64,000 nt of DNA, taken from the NCBI GenBank assembly GCA_963747255.1, contig CAVVEG010000005.1, forward strand, positions 1-64,000. The letters are read 5' to 3'. Position numbers and translations under genes: made by a program. Shown in pieces: positions 44,523 through 52,791 of this stretch. Numbering within the stretch: position 1 is the stretch's first letter; the number at the start of each line of letters is the position of its first letter. The stretch comes from CAIYRG01 sp963747255 (lineage in GTDB: Bacteria; Pseudomonadota; Alphaproteobacteria; Micropepsales; Micropepsaceae). The notes under the pieces were generated by a model. It worked only from the letters and a program-made list of their open reading frames with translations. It ran no database searches and was not told the origin of the DNA.

Positions 44523-45911
44523 ATGAACAAGCAAGCTGCTGCAACGCGTTCGCCGGTGTCCAGGGCCAGGGAGGAGCTGGAAGCCGTCCTGCTCGCCAAT
44601 CCGGCCATTACCTCCGTCGATGCCGCAATCGCCGATATTTCCGGCGCGTTGCGGGGAAAACGCATTCCTGTCGCGGATGCTCCCAAACTCTTCGAAAGCG
44701 GAATGCAAATACCGCTGTCGCTGCATCTGATGGATGTGCGCGGCGAGATGATGAATCCGGGCGGCCGCGGCTACAGCGATGGCGATCCCGATGGCACCGC
44801 GTGGCCAATTGCCGGCGCCGTGATGGAAGTCTGGGGTGCAGATCCTCCGCGGGCGCAAATGCTGATGAATCTCTGCGATCCGTCCGGGATTCCGCTGTCC
44901 TATGATCCGCGCGCCATTCTGCAGCGCGTTCTGGAGCGCTATTCCGGGCTCGACCTCACGCCGGTGGCCGCACATGAGCTGGAATTCTATCTGATTGATC
45001 GGGGGCCTGATGAAACTGGCCGTCCCCGGCCGCCACGGGCGCCACGTGATGGCGCACGCGACAGCACTCCGTCCGTATACGGTTTGCAGGATCTCGACCG
45101 GCACCAGGGATTTCTGACGGCCCTGTCGGAAGCCGCAACGGTGCAGCGCGTGCCGATCAGCGCGACCAGCAAGGAATATGCCCCTGGCCAATTCGAGGTC
45201 AATCTCCGTCACCAGCCCAATGTGCTGATGGCTTCCGATCACGCGGTGTTTCTGCGCCAGATCGTGCGGGCCGCGGCCCTGCGCGAGAATGCGCGCGCCA
45301 CTTTCATGTCGAAGCCCTATCCCGATCGCTCCGGTTCCGGCCAGCATGTGCATGTCAGTCTTATTGACCGGAACGGCAGCAATATTTTCGACAATTCCAC
45401 GCCCGAAGGCAGCGAGCAGCTTCGCTTCGCTGTGGGCGGACTGGCGGAATTGATGCCTGAGAGCATGGCGTTCTTTGCCCCCAATCTTAATGCCTATCGG
45501 CGGTTTCAGCCGGACATGTTTGCTCCCGTCAACCGTCGATGGGGCGTGAATAATCGCTCGGCGGGGCTGCGCGTGCCGGTCGGTCCTGACGAAGCGCGTC
45601 GCATCGAACATCGCTGCGCCGGGGCGGACGCCAATCCCTATCTGGTAATGGCCGCCATCCTGGCCGGCATTCACTACGGTATTGTCAACCGCATTGACCC
45701 CGGTCAGCCCGCCCGTGGCAATGTCTCACGCGAACCCGATTCTGCTCTTCCATTCTCGCTCGAGGACGCCTTGGAGGTACTGGAAAATGCGCGTGTGTTG
45801 CCGGGCTATTTCGGCCAGGATGCGGTGAGCCTCTACCGCGAAACCAAAGCGCAGGAACTTGCACGCTTCCGCAAGATCATCACCGCCGAAGAATACGAGT
45901 GGTATCTCTGA
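44523..45911 (+). CDS. Glutamine-synthetase-family ligase (PuuA-like)
   Basis: A 462-residue type I glutamine synthetase fold. The N-terminal beta-grasp has ADISGALRGKRIP, and the catalytic domain has AAHELEFYLID with metal-binding glutamates, QFEVNLRHQPN, the HVHVSL metal/ATP loop, and NNRSAGLRVPVG...RIEHRCAGADANPYLVMAAILAG. Sequence motifs and the absence of the adenylylation Tyr loop favour gamma-glutamylpolyamine synthetase (PuuA) or a relative rather than GlnA. It may act with the polyamine-type binding protein at 39574. A strong terminator follows at 45917. Confidence 0.8.
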   Translation: MNKQAAATRSPVSRAREELEAVLLANPAITSVDAAIADISGALRGKRIPVADAPKLFESGMQIPLSLHLMDVRGEMMNPGGRGYSDGDPDGTAWPIAGAVMEVWGADPPRAQMLMNLCDPSGIPLSYDPRAILQRVLERYSGLDLTPVAAHELEFYLIDRGPDETGRPRPPRAPRDGARDSTPSVYGLQDLDRHQGFLTALSEAATVQRVPISATSKEYAPGQFEVNLRHQPNVLMASDHAVFLRQIVRAAALRENARATFMSKPYPDRSGSGQHVHVSLIDRNGSNIFDNSTPEGSEQLRFAVGGLAELMPESMAFFAPNLNAYRRFQPDMFAPVNRRWGVNNRSAGLRVPVGPDEARRIEHRCAGADANPYLVMAAILAGIHYGIVNRIDPGQPARGNVSREPDSALPFSLEDALEVLENARVLPGYFGQDAVSLYRETKAQELARFRKIITAEEYEWYL

Positions 45912-45916
45912 AACAG

Positions 45917-45945
45917 GGAGAGGAGCGCTTTGCTCCTCTCCTTCA
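45917..45945 (+). terminator. Intrinsic terminator after the GS-like gene
   Basis: GGAGAGGAGC and GCTCCTCTCC form a perfect ten-pair stem with a GCTTT loop, beginning six bases after the stop codon. A short CTTC tail follows. Confidence 0.75.
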
Positions 45946-45999
45946 AACTGACCGAATCCGGCTAACCGATACGCCCGGTGTTGATGCCACCTTCCATCG

Positions 46000-46866
46000 C
46001 TATGACGTGTGAAGTTCGGCGCGATTGAGTTCCGCCGTAATGCGATGTTCACGACTACTCACTCTTGCCATCGCGCGCGGCCTCAATCCGCGAACAGGTG
46101 TTGCGGTGTTGCCAAGATCGAGTCCTGCGAATGCCGCATTCGAGCCAACGCCAAACTGTCCCGCCCTGGCTTCGTGGTTGCGGTGGTTCGCCACGGACCG
46201 CTGCGTTGTACGCTGATTCAGGTTCTCGTTCGAGCCGATGACACGATGGTTGGTGAAGCCGTTGCCGCCCGCCGGAGGCACGATCCCGCCGGCTGTGCTC
46301 AACCCGGTATTGTTTGTGGCGCGCGGCGTCGTGGCCAGCGCTGACTGCACCGAAGTTGTGCCTGCCGGTCCCCGCGTCCCAAGATTATTGTTCACACTGT
46401 TCGTCGTGCCGCCCAGCGCGAGCCGGTTTCCGGCGAGCATGTTGTTGTTGCCACCGATCCCGTTTCCTCCAGGGGTGGCAGTTCCGCCCAAGCCCGTCGT
46501 GCCCGCGAGATTACCGGCAGTTCCGCCCACGCCCGGCCCGTTGTTGATACCGAGGCCATTGTTGGGGCCATTGGCCGCCAGTGTGTTGTTTGTTCCGGTG
46601 ATGTTGTTTGTACCGGGTGTATTGTTGCTCGTGCCGCTAATTCCGTTGCCGGTGGCGCCCGTGCGGGGCATGCTCCCGGTTCCCAGGGTACCCGTCGTTC
46701 CGGCCATGCCGGTTCCAACGGAACCCATCGCTCCTGCTGTCGCTCCCGTCGCGCTTCCTGTGCCGCCGCCACCTCCCGCTCCACCAGCCTGGGCGAAGGC
46801 TGAGGCTGTAAGAGCAATCGTACCGCAAGCTACAGCGGCGAACAGTGTCTTCTTCAGCATCGCCAT
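46000..46866 (-). CDS. Secreted low-complexity Gly/Asn/Thr-rich protein
   Basis: The start at 46866 (AAGGAGCG upstream) yields a signal peptide (KKTLFAAVACGTIALTASAFAQ) and then about 210 residues of Gly/Asn/Thr repeats: GTGSATGATAGAMG, TNNTPGTNNITGTNN, PNNGLGINNGPGVGG, GGNGIGGNNNMLAGN. The C-terminal 60 residues are more ordered and basic (RTTQRSVANHRNHEARA, RGLRPRAMARVSSREHRI). Composition suggests a flexible extracellular or matrix protein. The repeat-rich DNA could expand or contract by slippage. No family recognised. Confidence 0.5.
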   Translation of the reverse strand: MAMLKKTLFAAVACGTIALTASAFAQAGGAGGGGGTGSATGATAGAMGSVGTGMAGTTGTLGTGSMPRTGATGNGISGTSNNTPGTNNITGTNNTLAANGPNNGLGINNGPGVGGTAGNLAGTTGLGGTATPGGNGIGGNNNMLAGNRLALGGTTNSVNNNLGTRGPAGTTSVQSALATTPRATNNTGLSTAGGIVPPAGGNGFTNHRVIGSNENLNQRTTQRSVANHRNHEARAGQFGVGSNAAFAGLDLGNTATPVRGLRPRAMARVSSREHRITAELNRAELHTS

Positions 46867-47084
46867 GACTACGCTCCTTTTTTCTGTATTCGGCTTTGAC
46901 GAATAGCTGCCGTTGCCTCCTCTCCGGCTTGCCTGTCGTGACAACGGGCTGTCCCTGAATTCTTTGCAGGTTGGTCGAACAAATCTCGGCAATGCGATCC
47001 GGCGCGGAACATCTACGCACCGGCCACGGTTCTGCTAGACTAAAATGGGCTCAGCCACGCCGTGCCCAGCCATTGGAGGAAAGA

Positions 47085-47474
47085 ATGCGTTTACCCGCCA
47101 CGCTGATTCTGGGCATCACGCTCACAGGTTCTGCCGCTTCGGCGCATCATTCGCTTGCGCCTTACGCCATGGCCGGGCAGAAAACAGTTGAAGGAACGGT
47201 GAAGAGCTTCGATTGGAGCAATCCCCATGTCAGAATCAATTTGCTGGTGCCCGATGGCAGGGGCGGCTCCAGCGAATGGGAATTCGAGGGCAGCAGCGTC
47301 GGGCGTCTGACAAGCGGCGGTTTCTCAAAAGACTCCGTTGCGCCGGGAGATAAAATTACGGTGGCGTATAATCCGCGCCGTGATCGTACGATTGGCGGAT
47401 TTTTCGTTGCGGTCACAACCGCGAACGGCACCACCTACCGTACGGATCGGTTCCGGGCGCTATCGGGGAAATGA
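47085..47474 (+). CDS. Secreted DUF6152-type protein (129 aa)
   Basis: A signal peptide (LPATLILGITLTGSAASA) leads to HHSLAPYAMAGQKTVEGTVKSFDWSNPHVRINLLVPDG. The HHS...EGTV-x6-NPH motif is that of DUF6152, small periplasmic beta-barrel-like proteins of alphaproteobacteria. Histidines at the mature N-terminus could bind metal. GGAGGAAAG precedes the ATG. It is convergent with pepN, eight bases apart. Function unknown. Confidence 0.7.
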   Translation: MRLPATLILGITLTGSAASAHHSLAPYAMAGQKTVEGTVKSFDWSNPHVRINLLVPDGRGGSSEWEFEGSSVGRLTSGGFSKDSVAPGDKITVAYNPRRDRTIGGFFVAVTTANGTTYRTDRFRALSGK

Positions 47475-47482
47475 TCCCGAAT

Positions 47483-50122
47483 TCACCCCAGCATCTTGCT
47501 GACCATTTCGTACAGATTGTTTGACAGGCCCGAGCCCGAAGCGATTGCTTCCAGCTCCGCCCGGATCAACCGCTGGCGTTCGGGATCGTAGCGGCGCCAG
47601 GTTTCGAACGCGGCCGCCATGCGTGCAGCCGTCTGCGGGTTTATCGAGTCCAGGCTCTGCACCACTTCGCGCAGCAGACGGTAGCCCGCGCCCGAACGAT
47701 CATGAAAACGCAAGGGGTTGCCGACCGCAAAGGCTCCGATCAGCGCTCTCACCCGGTTGGGATTTTTCAACGTGAATACCGGATGCTCCATGAGCGAACG
47801 CACCCGCGCGATCGTCTCCGGAAGGGGAGACATAGCCTGTAAACCCATCCACTTGTCGAGGACTAGTGGATCGGACCGAAAGCGGTCGTGGAATGCGGCA
47901 AGTGCCAGATCCCTTTTGGGCGTCGTCATTCGCGCGAGTGCCGCAATCCCGGCTGTCATCTCGGTCATGTTCGTGGCGCTGTGAAAATGACGATCCGCCA
48001 GTTCGGCCGATGCCCCGTCATTCGTGGCGGTCAGGAAACGGAGCACAGCATTGCGCAGTGCCCGGCGGCCGGCCGGCAACGCGTCGGGACTGAAGGGGCC
48101 GGGCGACCCCATCCTGCCATACAGTTCCTGCAGTCCGGCCCGGTGCGCATCGGCCGCTGCCCGGATGAGGCTTTCCCGGGCCGTATGAATGGCCTCCGGA
48201 TCAATCGGGGCCATTTTCAGCGCCAATTCGCTTTCGCTGGGTGGCATCAGCATTAATGCCGTGAATGCGGGGTCTTCCTGAGCGCGCTTCAGCACGTTGC
48301 CGAACGCGTCAAGATAGATCGCGTCCGTTCTGGCTGTTCTTCCGGACCGGACTTCAGCGATCATTCCGAGCAAGAGCTCAGTCGCAAGCTGCTGGCCCGA
48401 TTCCCAGCGGTTAAAGGAATCCGTGTCGCGGCTCATCAGAAAAGCACGGGTTTCCGGGCCGGCAGAGGTGCGAATATTCACGGGCGCGGAAAAATTGCGC
48501 CCGATCGAGAGGACCGGCGGCTCGGACAGGCTGGTGAATACAAAACGGTGTTCTGCCTCGGTGAGTTCGAGCACCCGTTCGAGCGGCCCGACCTCGTTTT
48601 CGCCCTCCAGGGTCAGGGGGAGCGAATTGCCGGATCTGCTGCCGATCAATCCGACCGACAGCGGAATCTGCATCGGTTTCTTCTCGGGTTGCCCGGGAGT
48701 TGGCGGAATCCGCTGACTGAGGTTGAGCGTATATTTTCCGCTGGCTGCGTCGTAGCCGCTTTCGGCCCGAATTTCGGGCGTTCCGGCCTGCGAATACCAA
48801 AGCCGGAACTGATCCAGCTTGCGTCCGGACACCTCTTCAAAACAGCGGACAAAATCCTCGACCGTCGCAGCCTGCCCGTCGTAACGCTCGAAATACAAAT
48901 TCATGCCCTTCCGGAACATCTCCGGCGACAGGATCGTCCGCAGCATGCCGATAACTTCTGCGCCCTTTTCGTAAACAGTGGCCGTGTAGAAATTGTCTAT
49001 GGTGATATACGACTGCGGCTGAACCGGATGCGCCAGCGGACCCGAGTCTTCCTGGAATTGGCGCAGGCGCAGGTCTTTCACATCGGTGATCCGGCGTACG
49101 GCGTGGGAGCGCATATCCCCCGCAAACCCGCTCTCCCGAAAAACCGTGAGACCCTCCTTCAACGACAGCTGAAACCAGTCGCGGCATGTGATCCGGTCGC
49201 CGGTCCAGTTGTGAAAATACTCATGCCCGACAACCGATTCGATGCGGGCGTAATCATCGTCGGTCGCGGTTTCGGGGCTCGCCAGAAGAACCTTGTCGTT
49301 GAATATATTGAGGCCCTTGTTTTCCATCGCGCCGAAATTGAAAGCCGAGACCGCAACAATCATGAAAATGTCGAGGTCATATTCCCGGCCATAGGTTTCT
49401 TCGTCCCAGCGCATGGCGCGCTTCAGAGAATCCATGGCGTAATGGGCGCGGGCTTCATTACCGTGCTCGACATAGACCCTGAGATCGATGGCGCGCCCGG
49501 ACAGCGTTGTATAACCGTCCGAGATGTGGCCGAGATCGCCCGCAACAAGCGCAAACAGATAACTCGGTTTCGGGAAGGGATCGCGCCAAAGGGCGAAATG
49601 CCAGCCGCCGGCGAGATCGCCGGATTCGACCGGATTTCCATTCGAAAGCAGGACGGGTGCGGTTTCCTTCGGCGCCTCGATGCGTGTCTGGAACCTCGCA
49701 AGATTGTCGGGGCGGTCCAGGTAATAGGTGATGCAGCGAAAGCCTTCCGGCTCGCATTGGGTGCAATAGATCCCGTTCGACATATACAGGCCTTCCAGGG
49801 CCATATTTTCCGCCGGGGCGATTTCGGTGACGATCTCGAGTTGAAAATCCACAGGGGGCGACGTGATCGTCAGCCAGTCCGACGTAACGCTGTAAGCGGA
49901 CGGCTCCAGCGCTATTCCGTCGATGACCACCGAGACGAGCTTCAGCCTTTTTCCGTTCAGTACCAGCGGTTCGGGAGCGGTACTCTTCCGCTGGACATGC
50001 ATCTTTGCAGTAACCAGCGTCGCCGACGGCTCAAGCCGGAAATCCAGCGCGATTTCGGGAATGCAGTACGCGGGTGGGGCATAGTCCTTGAGCTGAATGG
50101 CGCGGGGTTCGGCAGTTTTCAT
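47483..50122 (-). CDS. pepN: Aminopeptidase N
   Basis: An 879-residue M1 zinc metallopeptidase. The exopeptidase motif GAMEN lies at 264-268 and the zinc site HEYFH at 300-304 with Glu323, so all ligands and the catalytic Glu are present. The QCEPEGFRCITYYLDRPDNLARF segment and the C-terminal helical half (from about 540) match E. coli PepN, as does the length. It cleaves N-terminal residues from peptides in the cytoplasm. The start at 50122 begins the conserved region. It stands alone, followed by the convergent DUF6152 gene. Confidence 0.95.
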   Translation of the reverse strand: MKTAEPRAIQLKDYAPPAYCIPEIALDFRLEPSATLVTAKMHVQRKSTAPEPLVLNGKRLKLVSVVIDGIALEPSAYSVTSDWLTITSPPVDFQLEIVTEIAPAENMALEGLYMSNGIYCTQCEPEGFRCITYYLDRPDNLARFQTRIEAPKETAPVLLSNGNPVESGDLAGGWHFALWRDPFPKPSYLFALVAGDLGHISDGYTTLSGRAIDLRVYVEHGNEARAHYAMDSLKRAMRWDEETYGREYDLDIFMIVAVSAFNFGAMENKGLNIFNDKVLLASPETATDDDYARIESVVGHEYFHNWTGDRITCRDWFQLSLKEGLTVFRESGFAGDMRSHAVRRITDVKDLRLRQFQEDSGPLAHPVQPQSYITIDNFYTATVYEKGAEVIGMLRTILSPEMFRKGMNLYFERYDGQAATVEDFVRCFEEVSGRKLDQFRLWYSQAGTPEIRAESGYDAASGKYTLNLSQRIPPTPGQPEKKPMQIPLSVGLIGSRSGNSLPLTLEGENEVGPLERVLELTEAEHRFVFTSLSEPPVLSIGRNFSAPVNIRTSAGPETRAFLMSRDTDSFNRWESGQQLATELLLGMIAEVRSGRTARTDAIYLDAFGNVLKRAQEDPAFTALMLMPPSESELALKMAPIDPEAIHTARESLIRAAADAHRAGLQELYGRMGSPGPFSPDALPAGRRALRNAVLRFLTATNDGASAELADRHFHSATNMTEMTAGIAALARMTTPKRDLALAAFHDRFRSDPLVLDKWMGLQAMSPLPETIARVRSLMEHPVFTLKNPNRVRALIGAFAVGNPLRFHDRSGAGYRLLREVVQSLDSINPQTAARMAAAFETWRRYDPERQRLIRAELEAIASGSGLSNNLYEMVSKMLG

Positions 50123-50221
50123 TGAGTTTCCATGCCTGGGCGGGCGGGGCGGGTGCAAACCTTATAAACGCGCAATCCCGTTTCGGGAAACGCGAGGGCC
50201 CCCAGGGAAAATTGAGTGGCA

Positions 50222-50632
50222 TCAGAAACCGGTAGGCAGGTCCTCATTCAGGCGTTTGGTCAGGCCAAAGCAGAAAACAGACATCGGTCCATTGCGCGAC
50301 CAATAGAGGAGCGAATGATTTTCCGGCTGCTGCCATGGCATCCGGCCGATCCTGCGTGCCTCCTCCAGACCGTTGCGATTGGCCCCGAAAACAACCGCTG
50401 ACAGGCGCTGCTCGAGGCCTGCGAAATCCTCGGCAAGGTTGCCCATGGCATGTTCGACGGCCGAAAATTCATCCGGAGGCATGGCTTCGCGCAATGTTGG
50501 AAGCACGGCAGAGGCGCCTTCAAAGCTGCCATAACAGGTTTCGAAATCTTCGTAATCGCGCGGAGATACGCGCGCGAAATCGGGCGCGGCGGCTGTTGCG
50601 GCGGAGAGGAAAAGGAGCACCTGAATCAGCAT
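50222..50632 (-). CDS. Small secreted hypothetical protein (136 aa)
   Basis: A short signal segment (LIQVLLFLSAATAAAP) precedes a mostly helical domain: DFARVSPRDYEDFETCYGSFEGAS, FSAVEHAMGNLAEDFAGLEQRLSAV. Two Cys residues occur, one near each end. In the given sequence it appears fused to cobA only because of the cobA frameshift. The true cobA stop at 50680 lies before this gene, so it is a separate gene starting at 50632. Function unknown. Confidence 0.55.
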   Translation of the reverse strand: MLIQVLLFLSAATAAAPDFARVSPRDYEDFETCYGSFEGASAVLPTLREAMPPDEFSAVEHAMGNLAEDFAGLEQRLSAVVFGANRNGLEEARRIGRMPWQQPENHSLLYWSRNGPMSVFCFGLTKRLNEDLPTGF

Positions 50633-50679
50633 GGGACTTTCCGGCAGGCGCCGGAATATATCGTCGCCATTGTGCTTTT

Positions 50680-51559
50680 CTAAGCCGTCTTGCTCAGGCG
50701 ATTGCGTCCAAGCGGGTCCGCGGCAAGAATGCGGCCCGATAATGCGCCGATCCAGTCGAGCCCGGCTGCCAGCCGGACATTCTCGCCAATCACCAGAATG
50801 GCGGGCGAATCGGCATCCAGGGCTGCCTGGCCCAGTTCCGCGAGTTCCGTGATTTCGCGTCATCTGATCGGCAAGCGAGGCGTTGCTGATGATCGCGACA
50901 GGCTCCCGGGGACTGCGGCCGGCCGCAATAAGCTTTCCGGCAATTTCTCCTGCATGGCGGCGCGCCATATAGAGAACGATCGTCGGCGAACCTCGCGCAA
51001 CGGCGTCCCAATCAAGTTCCGGCGCGACGCCATTGGAAGTCGTGCCGGTGATGAAGGTAATGGCCTGATTCGTGTCACGGTGGGTGGCGGGAATACCGGC
51101 ATAGGCTATCCCGCCTATGCCGGCCGTCACTCCGGGAACAACGCGGAAGGGAATCCCCGCTTTCACCAGAGCCAGCGCCTCCTCGCCACCCCGGCCAAAC
51201 AAAAAAGGATCTCCGCCTTTCAGCCGTAATACCCGCAGACCTTTTTGAGCGTAGAAAACCAGTTGCCGCGAGATCGCGGCCTGCGGCCAGGACCGCCGGC
51301 CTGCGCGCTTGCCGGCATCGACCACCCGGGCCTCCGGACAGCGGATCGCGAGCACATCGGTATTGACGAGCGAATCTGTGAGAATTACGTCCGCGTCGCT
51401 GACAGCGTGAATTGTATGCAACGACACCAATCCCGGATCGCCCGGTCCGGCGCCAGCCAGCCAAACCCAGCCGCGCTCGAGCGCCGGCAGTCCAAATGTG
51501 CCGGCGAGCAGTTTGATGGCAGCACGATGTGCGGAATTGAACGGAACCAGTTTACCCAA
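50680..51559 (-). CDS. cobA: Uroporphyrinogen-III C-methyltransferase (one frameshift near 50857)
   Basis: This SAM-dependent enzyme makes precorrin-2 for siroheme and cobalamin. Visible motifs are VWLAGAGPGDPGLVSL, the RLKGGDPFLFGRGGEEAL signature, PGVTAGIGGIAYAGIPATHRD and the later ITFITGTTSNG and GSPTIVLYMARR. The N-terminal frame breaks near 50857. If the lost CG pair of ACGCGCGAA is restored, it continues REITELAELGQAALDADSPA...VRLAAGLDWIGALSG and stops at 50680. Joined length is about 293 residues. A TTG start is used. It is divergent from the secreted protein gene at 51683. Confidence 0.9.
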
Positions 51560-51561
51560 AT

Positions 51562-51682
51562 TTCACACTATAATTGGTGTATTAAAAATTATAACACAGC
51601 CATCGTCCGTAATAATAGGATAATTCGGCGGCTTCGCCGATTTTGTGGCAAATTGGTTTCGTGCTTGCCGAAGGCTTCTGAA
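51562..51682. promoter_or_regulatory. AT-rich divergent promoter region with inverted repeats and a terminator-like hairpin
   Basis: This gap between cobA and the 51683 gene is far richer in A/T than its surroundings. A GTGTAT...ATAACAC imperfect inverted repeat at about 51576-51599 and a TATAAT at about 51570 are visible. TCGGCG-GCTT-CGCCGA followed by TTTT lies at 51625-51644 on the plus strand, shaped like an attenuator. No regulator can be named. Confidence 0.4.
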
Positions 51683-52207
51683 ATGCGGATTTGCATCGTA
51701 ACGGGGGTGTCGCTCATTGCCGGGGTGGCGCAGGCAGCCGATGAGGGCTGGCGCGAATTCACCTACCCGGAATCCGGTTTTGCCGCCGAGTACCCGTCGC
51801 GGCCAAGCGTCGAAACGCGCGACTATCGCACCGGGCAGATACCGGAAGGGCTTGTCCGCGAGAAGGTATATTCCGTCAATTCAGGGGGCGTGATTTACGC
51901 GGTTGAGGTTGCCGATTTTTCGCGCAGCTCTGCTGAGAAGAACCGCACCATCGAAGAGGCGGCCACGAACCTGCTGGCTCAGGGGAAAATGACGCATGAT
52001 GAGTTCGGCGCGCGGGTTGATTTCAATTATGGGCGGGAAATCCGTATTGAAGATGGCGGGGGTGGCAGCATCACCGATGCGATATTCTTCATCGATCACA
52101 AGCTTTATCAGCTCAAGGTGACATTCCCCGCAGGAAATACGGATCCGGCGGGGTCATCCGGAATACATTTCTTCCAGCAGACGTTCAGACTTCTGAACAG
52201 TTACTGA
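51683..52207 (+). CDS. Secreted hypothetical protein, tandem paralogue 1
   Basis: The 174-residue product has a signal peptide (RICIVTGVSLIAGVAQA) and a domain opening GWREFTYPESGFAAEYPSRPSVE, which is closely paralleled by GWQEYVYGDYGFAVSFPDTPKIE in the next gene. Later shared features are the ARVDFNYGREI / ARVQAVFGRQL stretch and a final HFFQQTFRL / RFQQSLRF. A beta-rich periplasmic fold is likely. Five bases separate it from the next gene, so they form an operon with the phosphomannomutase. Function unknown. Confidence 0.65.
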   Translation: MRICIVTGVSLIAGVAQAADEGWREFTYPESGFAAEYPSRPSVETRDYRTGQIPEGLVREKVYSVNSGGVIYAVEVADFSRSSAEKNRTIEEAATNLLAQGKMTHDEFGARVDFNYGREIRIEDGGGGSITDAIFFIDHKLYQLKVTFPAGNTDPAGSSGIHFFQQTFRLLNSY

Positions 52208-52212
52208 AAACC

Positions 52213-52791
52213 ATGACCCATCGCGCCCGAATCTTGCTGTTTCCATTTGCCTTGCTTTCAGGATTGCTGCTTTGGGGTAGCGCGTCTGCACAAGGCTGGC
52301 AGGAATATGTCTATGGGGATTATGGCTTTGCCGTCAGCTTCCCCGATACGCCCAAAATCGAATCAGGCCGCTATCAGCTCCCCGACGGCACCAGCATTCC
52401 CGCGCGAATTTATTCCGTCACGGACCCCGCTGGCGATTACCGCGTCGTGATCGCGAACTTCGCCAATCGCCCGGAAGGCGAAAACGCGATCATTGATGCT
52501 GCGGAAACAAATCTGAAGCGAAACGGCGAGGTAAGAGTCGAAATGGGCGCAAGGGTACAGGCCGTCTTCGGACGCCAGCTCAGCCTTGCCGGGCACGACG
52601 GCAGTCATGTCAGCGCTGCGCTCTTCGTTTATCAGCATCAGCTCTATCAGATTGCCGGTACTGCTGCGCCGGCGGCGGCGCGGGCAGGGTCGAGTGACGT
52701 GATCCGCTTTCAGCAGTCCTTGCGCTTCACCGGCAATACGGCCGGATTTCTCGGCGTCAACCTGTTGCTCGGAGCGTTGCGCCGGCTTTGA
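52213..52791 (+). CDS. Secreted hypothetical protein, tandem paralogue 2
   Basis: A paralogue of the preceding gene with its own signal peptide (LFPFALLSGLLLWGSASA). The body shares the GW-E-Y-GF-P opening, then DYRVVIANFANRP...AIIDAAETNLKRNGEV and a C-terminal hydrophobic extension (FLGVNLLLGALRRL). The last codons overlap the TTG of the next gene in TTGA, implying coupled translation with the phosphomannomutase. Function unknown. Confidence 0.65.
   Translation: MTHRARILLFPFALLSGLLLWGSASAQGWQEYVYGDYGFAVSFPDTPKIESGRYQLPDGTSIPARIYSVTDPAGDYRVVIANFANRPEGENAIIDAAETNLKRNGEVRVEMGARVQAVFGRQLSLAGHDGSHVSAALFVYQHQLYQIAGTAAPAAARAGSSDVIRFQQSLRFTGNTAGFLGVNLLLGALRRL

Noticed and set aside
43278..45674. 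Very long minus-strand open frame over the PrpD and GS-like genes
   Set aside because: High-GC antisense shadow; both plus-strand genes have clear motifs, start sites and a terminator.
48548..50125. Long plus-strand open frame antisense to pepN
   Set aside because: pepN has all catalytic motifs at normal length, so the opposite frame is a shadow.
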